DNA of 64,000 bases from Mixia osmundae IAM 14324 (Eukaryota; Basidiomycota; Mixiomycetes; Mixiales; Mixiaceae), in NCBI RefSeq assembly GCF_000708205.1, contig NW_014575561.1:814299-878298 (forward strand), written 5' to 3'. Positions 11,923 through 22,482 of this stretch are shown in pieces. Position 1 is the first letter of the stretch; each line of letters opens with the position of its first letter. The notes under the pieces are model-generated. The model was not told the DNA's origin, did not search any database, and saw only the letters and a program-made list of their open reading frames with translations. Position numbers and translations under genes: made by a program.

Positions 11923-11961
11923 TGTTGTGCATACGCATGCAATGTGTACAATCTGTGTGAA

Positions 11962-13097
11962 TCAGACCCGGCTCCTTCTAAACTGCACGAGACCAAGAAT
12001 GGCGGCAATGAGTGACAAGATCTTGAGTTTATTTTTACCTATGGCCAGTCTGAGCACATAGGAAATATCGCGAACGGTGGCGCCCAGTGCCAGTGTCATG
12101 TAAGCTCGTCTACCGAACTCGGCATAGATAGTATCCTCCGTCTCGTCTGTGGTGATCTCGAGTACACCCTTTGGATCGACGATGAGCATGCGACCGTGAA
12201 TATTGGGGCATGTGGCTGCACGAATGAGTGCGCCATTGACATCCTCGAGGTCGCAAAGGGGTAGACCCACCAGACCGAGCCTCGTCAGAGGCTCTATGAT
12301 GCCGGTCGAGGCAAACCAAGGGTGAATTGAGTTGACGCGGAATCCTTCGGCGGCGCCTAGGAAAGTCAAGGACTGAAGCAGACCTCGTACGCCCCACTTG
12401 GAGGTGGAGTACATGGGCGCCATAGGTACGCCGTGGAAGCCAGCCATGGACGAGAGCAAGATGATAGCTCGGCCCGCATCGCGATGCTTTCGCAGGTGAT
12501 ATACCGCCAGTTTGACGGTATAGAGCACACCAATCAGGTTGATATCGAGCGTGCGCAAGTCTGGCTTCGTGAGCTCGCCATCTGCACCGATGACGTCGTC
12601 TTCGAATCCAGGATGTAGCTTCTCGGTAACGCCTGCATTGGCAAAGACGATGTCGACCTTGCCATAGGTCCTCTCGGCAAGCTTGAAGAGGTCGACCTGC
12701 GATTGCCACGAAGTGACGTTGCAGACTGTGTGAACGACCTTGCCGCCTGCGAGCTTGATCTCGTCTGCTACAGCTTGTAGTCCGGCTTTGTTGACATCGC
12801 CCATGACGACCTTGGCTCCATTCCTGGCGGAAGCCAGAGCGACATTACGACCGAACCCACTGCCGGCGCCTGGTAGCTCGTCAGCTGACATCAGAAGCGC
12901 AGCTCTAGATGCATACCCGTGATGACGACGACCTTGTGCTTGAGCAGCTTCTGGTACTGATAGAGCTCTGATTTGTGCAGGGACCGACCAACTCGGCGAG
13001 TGGTAGCCAAATCGCTGGCGTATTTGTTTGCATACAGCTTCATGACATCGTGAGGAGCGACGCCTTGCATGTCGGCCTCGTCTGCGATGTCGGTCAT
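11962..13097 (-). CDS. Short-chain dehydrogenase/reductase with C-terminal membrane anchor
   Basis: Classical SDR, 362 aa, two exons (13097-12917, 12869-11962) joined by a 47-nt GT-AG intron that completes the cofactor motif TGAGSGFG. The NAG motif (FANAG) and the catalytic Ser...Tyr-x-x-x-Lys set (LLSSMAG, MYSTSKWG) are present. A hydrophobic C terminus (KILSLIAAILGLVQF) followed by RRSRV suggests anchoring to ER or lipid droplet. An N-terminal extension of about 50 residues precedes the fold (MTDIADEADMQGVAPHDVMK). Substrate unknown; retinol- or prostaglandin-dehydrogenase-like relatives act on lipids or hydrophobic alcohols. Confidence 0.88.
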
Positions 13098-13429
13098 CTT
13101 GTCTCGAGCCGCTGCAGGCGTGGCGAGCTAGGTTCCGTCGAGAGTGCGAAGCAATTGCCGACACGGATCAGACTGGGGAAGCCCGGCTATCTTTCCATTG
13201 CACACGTCATCGATTCTTGGAGATGACCGAAGCAGTCCGCGCGAGGCCGCAAGCGATTGACGTGGCTTTGCTAACACCCTTCCTTTCCCTCTGCTATCCG
13301 CTCTTCTGGCTGCAACGCGGGCGCATCGTCGTTGTTTGGCAACGAGCTCCTGTCCTCGACAATTATGCCGTCTCACCTTGCTTCCTCGACAGCGAGATAC
13401 AATAAATCGCGAGTCGGCAGTCAAGCAGA

Positions 13430-14921
13430 ATGCGTGCGTGCTCGGGATCAGCCCAGTTGTGCGAGCGCTTAGCTTCCATCAGTGTCCAACTTTGCCTCTG
13501 GCTATCTCGGTCCAGCCTCGTACGTATCGCCAGCCAAAGACATAACGTCGGCTCATCTGATCCGCCAGTGCACGCGGCTTTCTCTTCTCATGCTGCATCA
13601 ATGTACGCTCGTCGTGTCGTCGGTTCGAAGCCATCGCTCACCCCGCAATCAGATCTTCCTGCTGGGTAGCAGCTTGTGCCAGCTGTACGAATACTTTCAG
13701 AGATTTCCGTCCGACCAACCCATCTTCAAAGCATTGACTGCCTTACTTGGAATCATCAACTTTGTCGACGCCATCTGCCTCGCACACCTTGTCGACTTCA
13801 TCTTCATCAAGCGCTGGGTCAGTGATTGCGCCTGCTGAAGCTGCCAAACCGCTCATACGCGTTCGTAGGGCAATCGACCCGGCCTTGAGGGTTTCTTTTG
13901 GCAGTTCGACTACAATGTCGTGTGTCTCCTCATCACCTCGGTCTGCGTACAGCTCTTCTAGTCGGTCACACATCTGGGACTGACCACTTATCGCTGACGA
14001 GCGAAAACGAACAGCGCGTGGCGACTGTCTGTCTTGACGCGACCACGCATCTGGCCTGTCGTGGTGGTCATCTGTCTGGCCATGCTCAATCTCGGTGTCG
14101 GCATTGGTCAGTAGCGTACACGCTGGCCCGATCCTGCTGACGTCGTCTGCAGCTACACTCATACTGGTTTTCCTCGTGCCGGCTCCCACGCAAGTCGGCA
14201 GCATCGTCTGGGTTTTCACCGTCAATCTCATCGTGCCCGTCATTACCGACTGCGTCATTGCCGGACTCATCGGATGGCGCTTGTCCAATGCCGCTTCTGC
14301 AGTCAAGGAAAAGAATGCTGGAGACGTCATTCAGCGGTACGTGCGTCTTGGCCTGTCAGGATCATCGCTCATGAGTCATGCAGAGTCATACGCCTCACGT
14401 TCGAAAGCAACGGTATCACCGCCGCTTGTGGTATTATGTGCGTCTGCTCATGGTACATTCTGGGCGCATACTGAGTATGGCACGCTGCAGATGCTCGCTT
14501 CTCTTCATCGTCAATGGCTTGCTCGTCCGTGTCGTGCTCTGTCAGTCTCACGCATCGATGCCCTTGTATTCACTAACAACAAAGAGCGAACAGCCAAGGT
14601 CTACTTCTTCGCATACCTCTGGACTATGAACAGTGAGTAGTGCAAGCAAGCTCAGCTCCCCGCTGACATGCGCCAAGGCCGAGTCGAGACCGTTTTGCAG
14701 CTCGAGAATGTCAAAGCGCAGCGCATGATGAAGATGGTCAGTCGCTCTCTTGGGTGTTGCGAGCCAGTTGATCAGATTCTCCGCAGGGCAACGTCTCGGG
14801 CGTCAATGACGACCAACCTATCTCGGGCAAGATCGAGGTCTCCCAGTCGACCTCTCGCTCGTACGAGAACCTGAGCAGTAGCCATGCGAGCCACAGCGCA
14901 ACTGGCTATGGTGCCAAATAG
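13430..14921 (+). CDS. DUF6534-family membrane protein (first of tandem pair)
   Basis: Multi-exon gene for a seven-helix DUF6534 protein. The first exon is uncertain: readable family sequence begins near 13482 (NFASGYLGPAS), and the ATG at 13430 would need an intron I could not place. Helices include FKALTALLGIINFVDAI, then after splicing QLFYAWRLSVLTRPR and PVVVVICLAMLNLGVGI. Later come TVNLIVPVITDCVIAGLI and ICSLLFIVNGLLVRVV. The hydrophilic tail ends GYGAK before the TAG at 14919-14921. The C-terminal half is confidently joined through seven short GT-AG introns. It is followed 105 bp downstream by a second family member. Function unknown; the topology resembles a receptor, but that is inference. 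Confidence 0.72.
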
Positions 14922-15026
14922 GTCCGGGCCCCAATGCATCACGTTTCAGCTCTCGTTTCAGCGTCAGCAGAGTCGTCCTCCGCAACGCACTACATCCTCG
15001 AAACCGACAACGAGTCATCAAGCAGC

Positions 15027-16444
15027 ATGGCTAGCGCAGGAACTGTTCCTGAGCTTTCGCCCGATGTTGTGGCAGCCATACAAAAATCACTGGGTGCTGC
15101 TCAGTCGTTCCTCATAGCGACGTTGTGCGCCTGGTTTGTCGCAGGCATCAATCTGCATCAAACATGGGTCTACTTTCGGTTCTTCAAGTCGGACCATTGG
15201 GCGATGAAGGCGTTTGTACGCAGCTCGGCTCAACAGCCAACCAAGGCTGATGTCTGCCACAGGTGATCACAGTCGTGATCGTCGCGGCAGTGGATACATG
15301 TCAGCCTGGCACCCTCAGCCGATCGCGACCGGGCTGACTCATCGACAGGCTTGCTCTTGACGGTCTCTAATTTCTGGCTCATCGATAACTTTGGCTCGCC
15401 ACCTGCGCTAGACAGCTTTGCAATCGGTCTACCCGTCCATCCTGCCTTGCTCGGCATACTGACCCTACTCGTACAATTATTCTACGGTCAGTCAGCCGGC
15501 CGCTTTCAAATATCACGCGCTGAGATGCTTGTGCCAGCCTATCGGATATACATACTCTCTCGACGGTCCATCTTCTTGCCTGGATTCGTCGTCATACTCG
15601 CCGCATTGGGCTGCGCCGCCGGCGTCTGGACAGCTTGCCATCTATATAGTGCAGGCGCCTTCTCTCGCGATCACGGTAAGTCGCAGTACAGTCGGATCGA
15701 TAAGACTGACCGCATCATGCAGGTGGCGACTGGGTCAAAGCATGGTTCGTCATTCAGTCGTCAGCTTGACAGCTCTGACGCGCAACACAGTTCCCTCTTC
15801 TTGCCCGCAGCTGCAGATGCCGTCATCCTCGTCAGTATGGTCGTCTACCTGCGGGAGGCAGTTGCAGAAGCTGCGTCAGCCGAAGAGTAAGCTTCCCTGC
15901 GCAGTGTGAATTGCGCCCACGTTGATGCGCCTCGAACAGCTCGGTCTTACTCTTCAACCGGCTCTGGAGGGTCTCATTGGAAACCAACTTTGTCACCATG
16001 CTCCTTGCGCTCTTGAGCGCAGTCTTATTGCTCGTCGCGCCAGCAAAGGTTTATCTCCCGATTCCTTTCGTCATCGGGCAGGTCTATCAGGGGTGCTGCC
16101 TATACTCGCTCAACAGCAGACTCAACACCGTCGTACAGCCCACGCTGAGCGCAAAACAAGACCTTCTGGCAGTCAGTCACATAATGTGCGAACGATATGT
16201 GCTAACGAGTGCGCAGCACGGGGGCTCGCAGCCTTTAGGCACACCTGCGCTGGACTATGCTCGTCTTTTGAGCGAATTGCAACGGCCTGACAAGTTCGAT
16301 CAGGGCTCGTATCCTCTTGCGCCCTTCACGAGCCAGTACATGCGCCCAGAGCTGCTGCCGTGCGATGCAGAGACGGAGCTCGAGTTCCTCACTGCTGCCG
16401 AGCGACACGACGACTGTGGCTTCTCAACTCGAGCTTATCATTAG
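15027..16444 (+). CDS. DUF6534-family membrane protein (second of tandem pair)
   Basis: Starts MASAGTVPELSPDVV, then helices GAAQSFLIATLCAWFVAGIN and VITVVIVAAVDTCLLLTV. After them come the conserved QLFY-AYRIYILSRRS loop (joined across an intron), GFVVILAALGCAAGVW and AADAVILVSMVVYL. The last helical part is NFVTMLLALLSAVLLLVAPAK, followed by VYLPIPFVIGQVYQG and a cytosolic tail. Introns are short GT-AG; the penultimate one (donor GTCAGT near 16173) has a length divisible by three, so retention would also stay open. An upstream in-frame Met exists at 14934. It is divergent from the plus-strand neighbour at 13430-14921, so an old duplication. Confidence 0.78.
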
Positions 16445-16559
16445 CAGGACATATCAGTTCGCGCAGGCGTGTTCAATCATTGCAATCTCGTGGGATCTTG
16501 TTTCAGTCAACAGGCACATGTATGTATCGTAAGATGGATCGGTTGCGGCTCTGCGGCAA

Positions 16560-18370
16560 TCAAAGTGGACGCTCGTCGGCATTGCGGACGAGATTGAAGA
16601 AGAATCGGACGGCATCGATGTGTTCAGAGATGGACGCCTTTTCATCAATAGTATGGATGTGCGACTCGGCCATTGTCATGATGGTCGGAGTGAATCCTGC
16701 TCTACCATCAGCTGCGCGAACGCATCAGAGTACTGAATGACCCACTGAAAATATGGCTGGTGAGGTTCCAGAAAGATCGCGTATCAGTGTTGCCCGTCAT
16801 GAGCGAACCAGCGAAGGAGAGATTGCCCGGGAAGCGCTGTTCGTACGTGTCTAATACGGTGCCACCTAGCAGAGCGTATGGAAGGTCATTCGGGCCATGT
16901 GGCGTGATAGGCGCGACGGCAAGCTCGGCATGAGCAGTAAGCGTGACGTTGCCATATGTCTGTCCCCCAGAGCTATGAAGCTGCCCAAAACTGTCTTGCC
17001 GCAAATTGTAACGCCGGGCAATAGTCCTGACGACATTGCTAATATGAATTTTGACAGAGTCGAGAGAGTCTTCGAGACTAATGCGGTAATTGACCTTTGC
17101 CTGAACCTGTTCTGGCAGTGCGTTGATCTTGCTGCCGCCGCTGACAATATCGACTGCTTGGCTCGTCTGGAGCATGTAGCGAGCTTCCAGACTCTCCTCA
17201 GCCATGTGCTTGGCGAATGCATCCAATTGGCGCTGGCTATGGCGTGCTCGTCGCACGTCTGCTGCTGATCCATCCGACAGGAAGGGAATCATACAGTTGG
17301 CCATGCTGAACACTGGGCTGTCACGCGAAAGTCTAGCTTGGAATGGCTTGGCTTCAAGCTCGGTGATGATGGCAGCGAGGATGCCAATACCCGTGTGCGT
17401 GGGTGGTACGGATGAATGACCCCCAAGTGTATTGACGGTGATGTCGACATCGAGGTGGCCTTTCTCACCACTGCTCATCGAGCATCAGATGCAGCCCTCA
17501 GACGGGAAGAATGACTGACATAGCGGGCAGCGCAAAGACACGTCTCTGGTTGCTCAGAGTTGCAAAGCCATTGCCTTCGTCAACAAGCATAGCAATCGAG
17601 TCTCGCCCGTACATTTCTTCAAGCAAGCGAGCGATCTGGTTTGCGCCGTTGCCCGAGCTCTCTTCATCAGCGCCGAACGCTAGCAAGACGGTACGACGAG
17701 GAGAGAATCCGCCCTTGAGGAGAGCTTCAATCGCTTCCATGATGGCGACGAGCATCGACTTGTCATCGCTTGCGCCTCGTCCGAGCATATAGTCACCTTT
17801 CGTAAGACCGCCAAAGGGCGGGAAAGACCACTTGCTCTCGGTATCGCGATTGACGGGCACTACATCTTGATGAGCCATGAGGAGCAGCGGCTTGAGCGTT
17901 GCGTCTGAGCCTTTGAGCGTGTAAAGCAGATTGTGCGTGTCGACGCGGCGGAGCTCGAGGAGCTCGTGCACGAGTGGGAAGGAGTCGCGGAGATAGTCTG
18001 CAAAGGCGAAGAAGGCCTCCCAACGCTTATCGTCTTTGACCGAGCCTAGATCATCAAAGGAGGGCGTTTTGACCTGGATCGCTTCCGAAAAGAGACCGAT
18101 TGATTGCTTGCGATAAGCTGGCGTGGACAGATGAGTATACTGCGAGTCGAGTGCAGCGTCGGGCAAGGGCTTGATGGCGCTAATCGCAGGACAATAGCGC
18201 TCATCACCAGCCTCGAGCTGTTTATCAAGAGCGTCACGAGCCGAGAATGCAACCCAGCGCGCGCCGAGCGATATGATGGCGAACAGTACGACGATGTGCC
18301 ACACAATGCTGCGTCGGCGACAAGCTTGCGAGCGCGGTGCGTCATCATCGACAAGCTCAATTCGGCCCAT
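16560..18370 (-). CDS. CPS1: Vacuolar carboxypeptidase S-type M20 metallopeptidase
   Basis: Zinc M20A exopeptidase, 570 aa, exons 18370-17520, 17470-16746 and 16696-16560. A single N-terminal membrane anchor (IVWHIVVLFAIISLGARWVAF) gives the type II topology of yeast Cps1, which is sorted to the vacuole. Metal and catalytic residues are visible: MAHQDVVPV (His, Asp), GRGASDDKS (Asp), GADEESSGNG (Glu-Glu), GGHSSVPPTHTG in the lid, and the late His in SHIHTIDEK. The last exon is needed for that His and for the family C terminus (HIDAVRFFFNLVRN). The ATG at 18370 is chosen; the frame extends further only with non-ATG codons. Confidence 0.93.
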
Positions 18371-18617
18371 GCTGCTCCTTTGCCTTGCCAGACCTACTGT
18401 CGTTCGCAAGGATCAGTCTCTCTCGCGCTTTGCAAGCTCTTTGATAGATGAGAGGCAGCGATGCGTAGCGGGATAGGTCCTGAGCGGGGTCAAGCGCTAT
18501 ACAGTGTGTTGGTCGACCACGCGCTCCTCGATAATGATAAGATCCGATCGCAGACTGTCGATCTCTAGAGATTAAATACGCTGTACGGCCACGCGGGTAG
18601 CATCAGGCGAACAGATG

Positions 18618-20151
18618 CTAAATGGCTAATACAACAGTCATGCCGAGGGCGAATGCGAGGACGAATGCGGATGCAAATTGCGTCACTGGCGATGCGCTAC
18701 TTGTGACGGCGACAGAGGTGCCGTCTTCGGTCTGCTCATTGATGATCAACCCGGCGGTCGAAGTGAGCGCCGCAAAGCCCATGCGACCTCGCGTGGTCTC
18801 GAGGGAATGGATCGCATAGACGTTCTTCAAGAACGGTGCGCCGAGAATCCAGGCAGGTAGCGAGCTCGATGTGCCTGCTGGGAATAGCGTGCCGCCAGCG
18901 CTGCTCGAGCTGGACGAAGTCGATGTTGCGATCGCGTTGGCGAAGCACAACCGCCCGGATGTCTCTGCAACATTGCCAATCCAGTCAGTCGGACTGCCAG
19001 CACACGTAAGCTTCTGATTCGGTCAGGTGCGCAAAAGTTTACTTGATGGACCAGTAACGACCGCCCCCAAACTGCAGTGAGACTTGTATGCGCGACGAGC
19101 AGGGCAAAACGTAGCCTGATGCGCCGCCCAAGTCTACTTTCTGCGCCGATCGAACATCCGAAAAGAGCGAATCGAGTATGTCTGACGGCAGAAGCATAGC
19201 AGATGTGCCGCTGTCAGTGATGACGATTGGATCGCCATTGCTCGTTATGTAGGGGGCACTGCCCGTGTCTTGCAACGAGATATCCTCGCCATCTTTGCGC
19301 AACCCAGTGAGAGGGAGAGTCCAGTATGACTGAGACGTCAGAGCAACGTCGTGCCATTCGAGGGTACTCGCATCGTACAGTCGGCTATCGTTGCCGCCTA
19401 ATGTGATCTGTCCGAGTGTACCTTTGGAGCCTCTGGCTTGGTAGATCGAAAACTGTGGCGCTTCAAGCCGATCTGATTGCAGCAAGCTCGTGAGCAATCC
19501 TGGCGTGACTTGCGAGTTGGCGGAGCTCCTTGGCAATCCCATAATGCCGGCCACATCGCTGCCAGTCTCGCCGATGCCCTGAGTGGTTGCAGCAGCGGCG
19601 AATGCAATGCCAGGAATGGATGCGTTGGCCAGCGTGATGGTGTCACTCGCCGCTATACCTGTCGCTGCGCCCGTACCATATGTATACGTAACACGCTCGC
19701 TAGACGCCTTGAACGTCGAAGAACTACTCGAATTGAAGACATCGCCGTCGGACAAGGCAGATCCACAATAGGTGGCCGTGGACGATAGCGAACATGGCAA
19801 GGTGGGTATGACGAGATCGCTCGAGCCAGTGTCCATGATGACGTTGATCTGTTGCGGTGGAGTGCCTATACTTATGGTCGAATACCATTCGAGGTTCTCA
19901 AAGACCTGAAGAGGGACATTGAGGACATCGCGCTTGCTGAGATACCCTTTGCGAGCTAGATCGTTTCTCTTCTTGAGCTGCGTGCTACGCCTCGGGACGA
20001 GTGGGAGATGAAGAATGCCCGCCTTGTCAAGACGAGTGCCATCGAAAGATGTCGACAGTGCGGGCGCGCTGGTGGCAGGAGCCGTCGAAGCTGCCCATAG
20101 GAGGCTCAGTAGTATTGATCGTGATACTGTTTTGCTATGCTTCTGCGCCAT
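18618..20151 (-). CDS. Yapsin-like secreted aspartic protease, GPI-type
   Basis: Pepsin-family (A1) protease. It has a signal peptide (SILLSLLWAASTAPATS), a propeptide with dibasic sites (STQLKKRNDLARKGYLSKR), the first active site MDTGSSDLV and the second ITDSGTSAM. A Ser-rich stretch (TSTSSSSSSAGG) sits in the C-terminal lobe, and the hydrophobic end FASAFVLAFALGMTVVLAI suggests a GPI anchor. One intron near 18950-19040 is required, but its exact donor is unsettled: several GT sites are possible and the frame needs one base carried over. It probably acts at the cell surface on wall or secreted proteins, next to the GAS glucanosyltransferase gene on the same strand. Confidence 0.88.
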
Positions 20152-20460
20152 GCCAATGCTGAACTACGCACCGAAGCAGTCAAACCGAGCGTCGAATGCC
20201 TGTCAATAAGAGTCGATGCAAGGCGTCGAGGGCAACGATAGGGTGTGCTGCTCCCGACTTTCTCTTGCTCTGGTGAGCATCGATCGAGATGACCTGCATC
20301 GCCGCTACACTGTCTGGCTAGGCTGGGCAGCGTCATGCTGTTCTGTTCAGAGGAAAAGCTTGGCGATTGAGTCTTGTCTTGGCAATAAACGCGTGTCTTA
20401 GCTACGACGTGCCCCTAGCGAGGCTGCGACAGGCACAAAAGTCCATTGCATTGGATCCAG
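20152..20460. other. Intergenic, GAS gene to aspartic protease
   Basis: 309 bases between two minus-strand genes. It should contain the 3' UTR of the GAS gene and the promoter of the protease gene. No other feature seen. Confidence 0.4.
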
Positions 20461-22179
20461 CTAGAGCACAGCAACTAGTCCGCCCAGAGCAGTCAGTGTC
20501 CTGAGCGAAGGCGCACGCTTCACAGCGCTCGAGAAACGCTGACCTGGCGTCGATCCAGTGGTCTGCGGAGGTTGCTCTTCCTCAGCGGGGTGGCCCGCTC
20601 TGACAGATGACAGGCTCGGCTTTGTGCTGACGTGAGCAAATCGATTGGCCATACCTGGCACGAAGCACTTGTCTGCATTGGCCTGCACGGCCGCCCAAGT
20701 TGTCGGAGCTTGAGGGTTCAGTGACGCTGTGCCGCCGTAGTTGCAAAGCTCGGGCCTTCCACCTTGCTTGTAGTAGTGCAGCGTCATCGCATCTACCGAC
20801 GGTATGAGACCAAATGCAAGGCCTGAACGGAAGATACACTCACATGCAAGCTTTTGCAATGGTGTGCAAGTCGAGTAACGGCCGTAGATACCCGTTGCGC
20901 CATTGCCGCTGATCGAATGGCAGTCGGCGAAGCCGACGAGATCGGAACAAGCAGCATTGGTCTGATCACCAATCTGAGCGGCCGTCAGATCTGGATGGGG
21001 TACGCAAGTCAAGGCGGTATTGACTGCGCAAGCACAAGCGCGGTCTAGTGGCGTAGGAGGCAGAACAGGCGAGACATCGTAATTACCGTTCTGAGCTGGA
21101 CAGATCTGATGTGGCACAGGCTGGATCTCAGCAATCGTCATGGGAGGACCGTGATGGGTTTGAAATGCTGACGCAAGGGTATCGAAATCGGGCTCTTTGA
21201 CGACAATGTTGTTCGTCAGAGTGAGATTCCTGATGAGACCGAATCCCATGTCATCCGCCATGTACTCGAATGCTGCTGCGCCAGAGAAGACTTGGGTCAT
21301 GGCCGGCGAGTAGATGGCGGCAATCTCTCGCCAGGGACGGTTAAGTGTGCCCGTGATACAGCCTATCTCTGAGAGGAAAGCAGGCACGCTGATGGCGTCG
21401 AATGCAGAGACAAGTCGGTCATAACCTGAGGACTGGAACGTCTGGCCGTCAGGCGTGGGGCACCACCTGTAGGTGTTGACGCCATAGAGATCGAGAGCAG
21501 AGGCGGGATCGCCACAAGTGAGATAGTTGGCCGTGTTGAAGCTCCATTCTTCACCGTCGACGGCGTTATAAGTTATCCAGGCGTTGCTATCGATCGAGCG
21601 CAAGAACGACTTGGCGTCTCGCACAGCAGCTCGGATGAAAGGGGCATCAGCTTGGTTGATGACGCCGGAGATGACTTCATTGGCAATGCTGAAAGCGAGC
21701 AAGTTGGGGAAATGGCCGAGATTGCTCATTGTCGCTTGATACTGTCGCTTGAGACCGACATGCCAGCTAGGGTAGGCACGGTTGATGGACCCGCTGCCCG
21801 GCAAGGCGAGACCAGCGATGATGTAGATGCCATTGTCGTTGAACAAGTTCATGCAAGCACGATGATCAGCGGTCGGCGAGACCGAATAGACCGAGAGCAG
21901 ATTGACGCCGAGCTCTTTGAGATAGGGCAAATCTCTTTGGCAGCTCGCCAGATCAGCAAGAGGATCGATATACGTCGCAGGCTCTCTATAGCCACCCTGA
22001 CGCTGGTTCTCTGCAGTCTGTTGCTCCGGCAAGCCTCTCGGTTGGTATACGACGCCCTTGATGAAGAAGCGTTGACCGGTCGCATCGAAGAGGTATCTAC
22101 CGTGTCTCGAGAGAGGGGACACGGCAGCTTGGGTCATGCCGCACAGCAGCGATGACAGTGTAACGAGCGAGGTCTTCAT
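20461..22179 (-). CDS. GAS1: 1,3-beta-glucanosyltransferase GH72 with X8 domain, GPI-type
   Basis: Intronless, 573 aa. Remodels beta-1,3-glucan at the cell wall. A signal peptide (MKTSLVTLSSLLCGMTQAAV) precedes the GH72 barrel (IKGVVYQPRG, NLLSVYSVSPTADH). The acid/base Glu is in SIANEVISG and the nucleophile Glu in FLSEIGC. A Cys-rich X8/CBM43 module follows (CACAVNTALTC to CECIFRSGLAFG). The C terminus (LRTLTALGGLVAVL) is GPI-like. The ATG at 22179 is chosen because it starts the signal peptide; an upstream in-frame extension has no secretion signal at its front. Confidence 0.94.
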   Translation of the reverse strand: MKTSLVTLSSLLCGMTQAAVSPLSRHGRYLFDATGQRFFIKGVVYQPRGLPEQQTAENQRQGGYREPATYIDPLADLASCQRDLPYLKELGVNLLSVYSVSPTADHRACMNLFNDNGIYIIAGLALPGSGSINRAYPSWHVGLKRQYQATMSNLGHFPNLLAFSIANEVISGVINQADAPFIRAAVRDAKSFLRSIDSNAWITYNAVDGEEWSFNTANYLTCGDPASALDLYGVNTYRWCPTPDGQTFQSSGYDRLVSAFDAISVPAFLSEIGCITGTLNRPWREIAAIYSPAMTQVFSGAAAFEYMADDMGFGLIRNLTLTNNIVVKEPDFDTLASAFQTHHGPPMTIAEIQPVPHQICPAQNGNYDVSPVLPPTPLDRACACAVNTALTCVPHPDLTAAQIGDQTNAACSDLVGFADCHSISGNGATGIYGRYSTCTPLQKLACECIFRSGLAFGLIPSVDAMTLHYYKQGGRPELCNYGGTASLNPQAPTTWAAVQANADKCFVPGMANRFAHVSTKPSLSSVRAGHPAEEEQPPQTTGSTPGQRFSSAVKRAPSLRTLTALGGLVAVL

Positions 22180-22482
22180 GCCGGTCGAGTTGAGAGAACA
22201 AAGGTCGCGGAGATGTCTACTTTGGCCGTTGCTAGGAGCAGAAACGTGACACGGCACTGCCTTTCGTCACGGCGTCGCAATGACAGCGCCATTCCTGAGC
22301 GTCTGAAGGACCGAGCGTGTGTCAGACTTCTGACACTGGAAAGACAAAGACTTGAAGCAGATTGGATCGAAGTCAGGCAGGCAGGCAAGACGTTGACATT
22401 GACTCTCTTTATTAGGAACACGCGCGATTTTGTCCTCCTCAACGTCGTCGACGCTGACGAGCTCCTCTGACGTGAGCAGCGG
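22180..22482. promoter_or_regulatory. Bidirectional promoter, GAS1 / ECD
   Basis: 303 bp between divergent start codons. No distinct motif recognised. Confidence 0.4.

Noticed and set aside
13217-13405. 62-codon plus-strand frame with a hydrophobic patch
   Set aside because: It lies in the promoter region between divergent genes; short, with no support from neighbours or family.
13743-14330. 195-codon minus-strand open frame
   Set aside because: Antisense shadow of the DUF6534 exons; composition mirrors the helices of the real gene.
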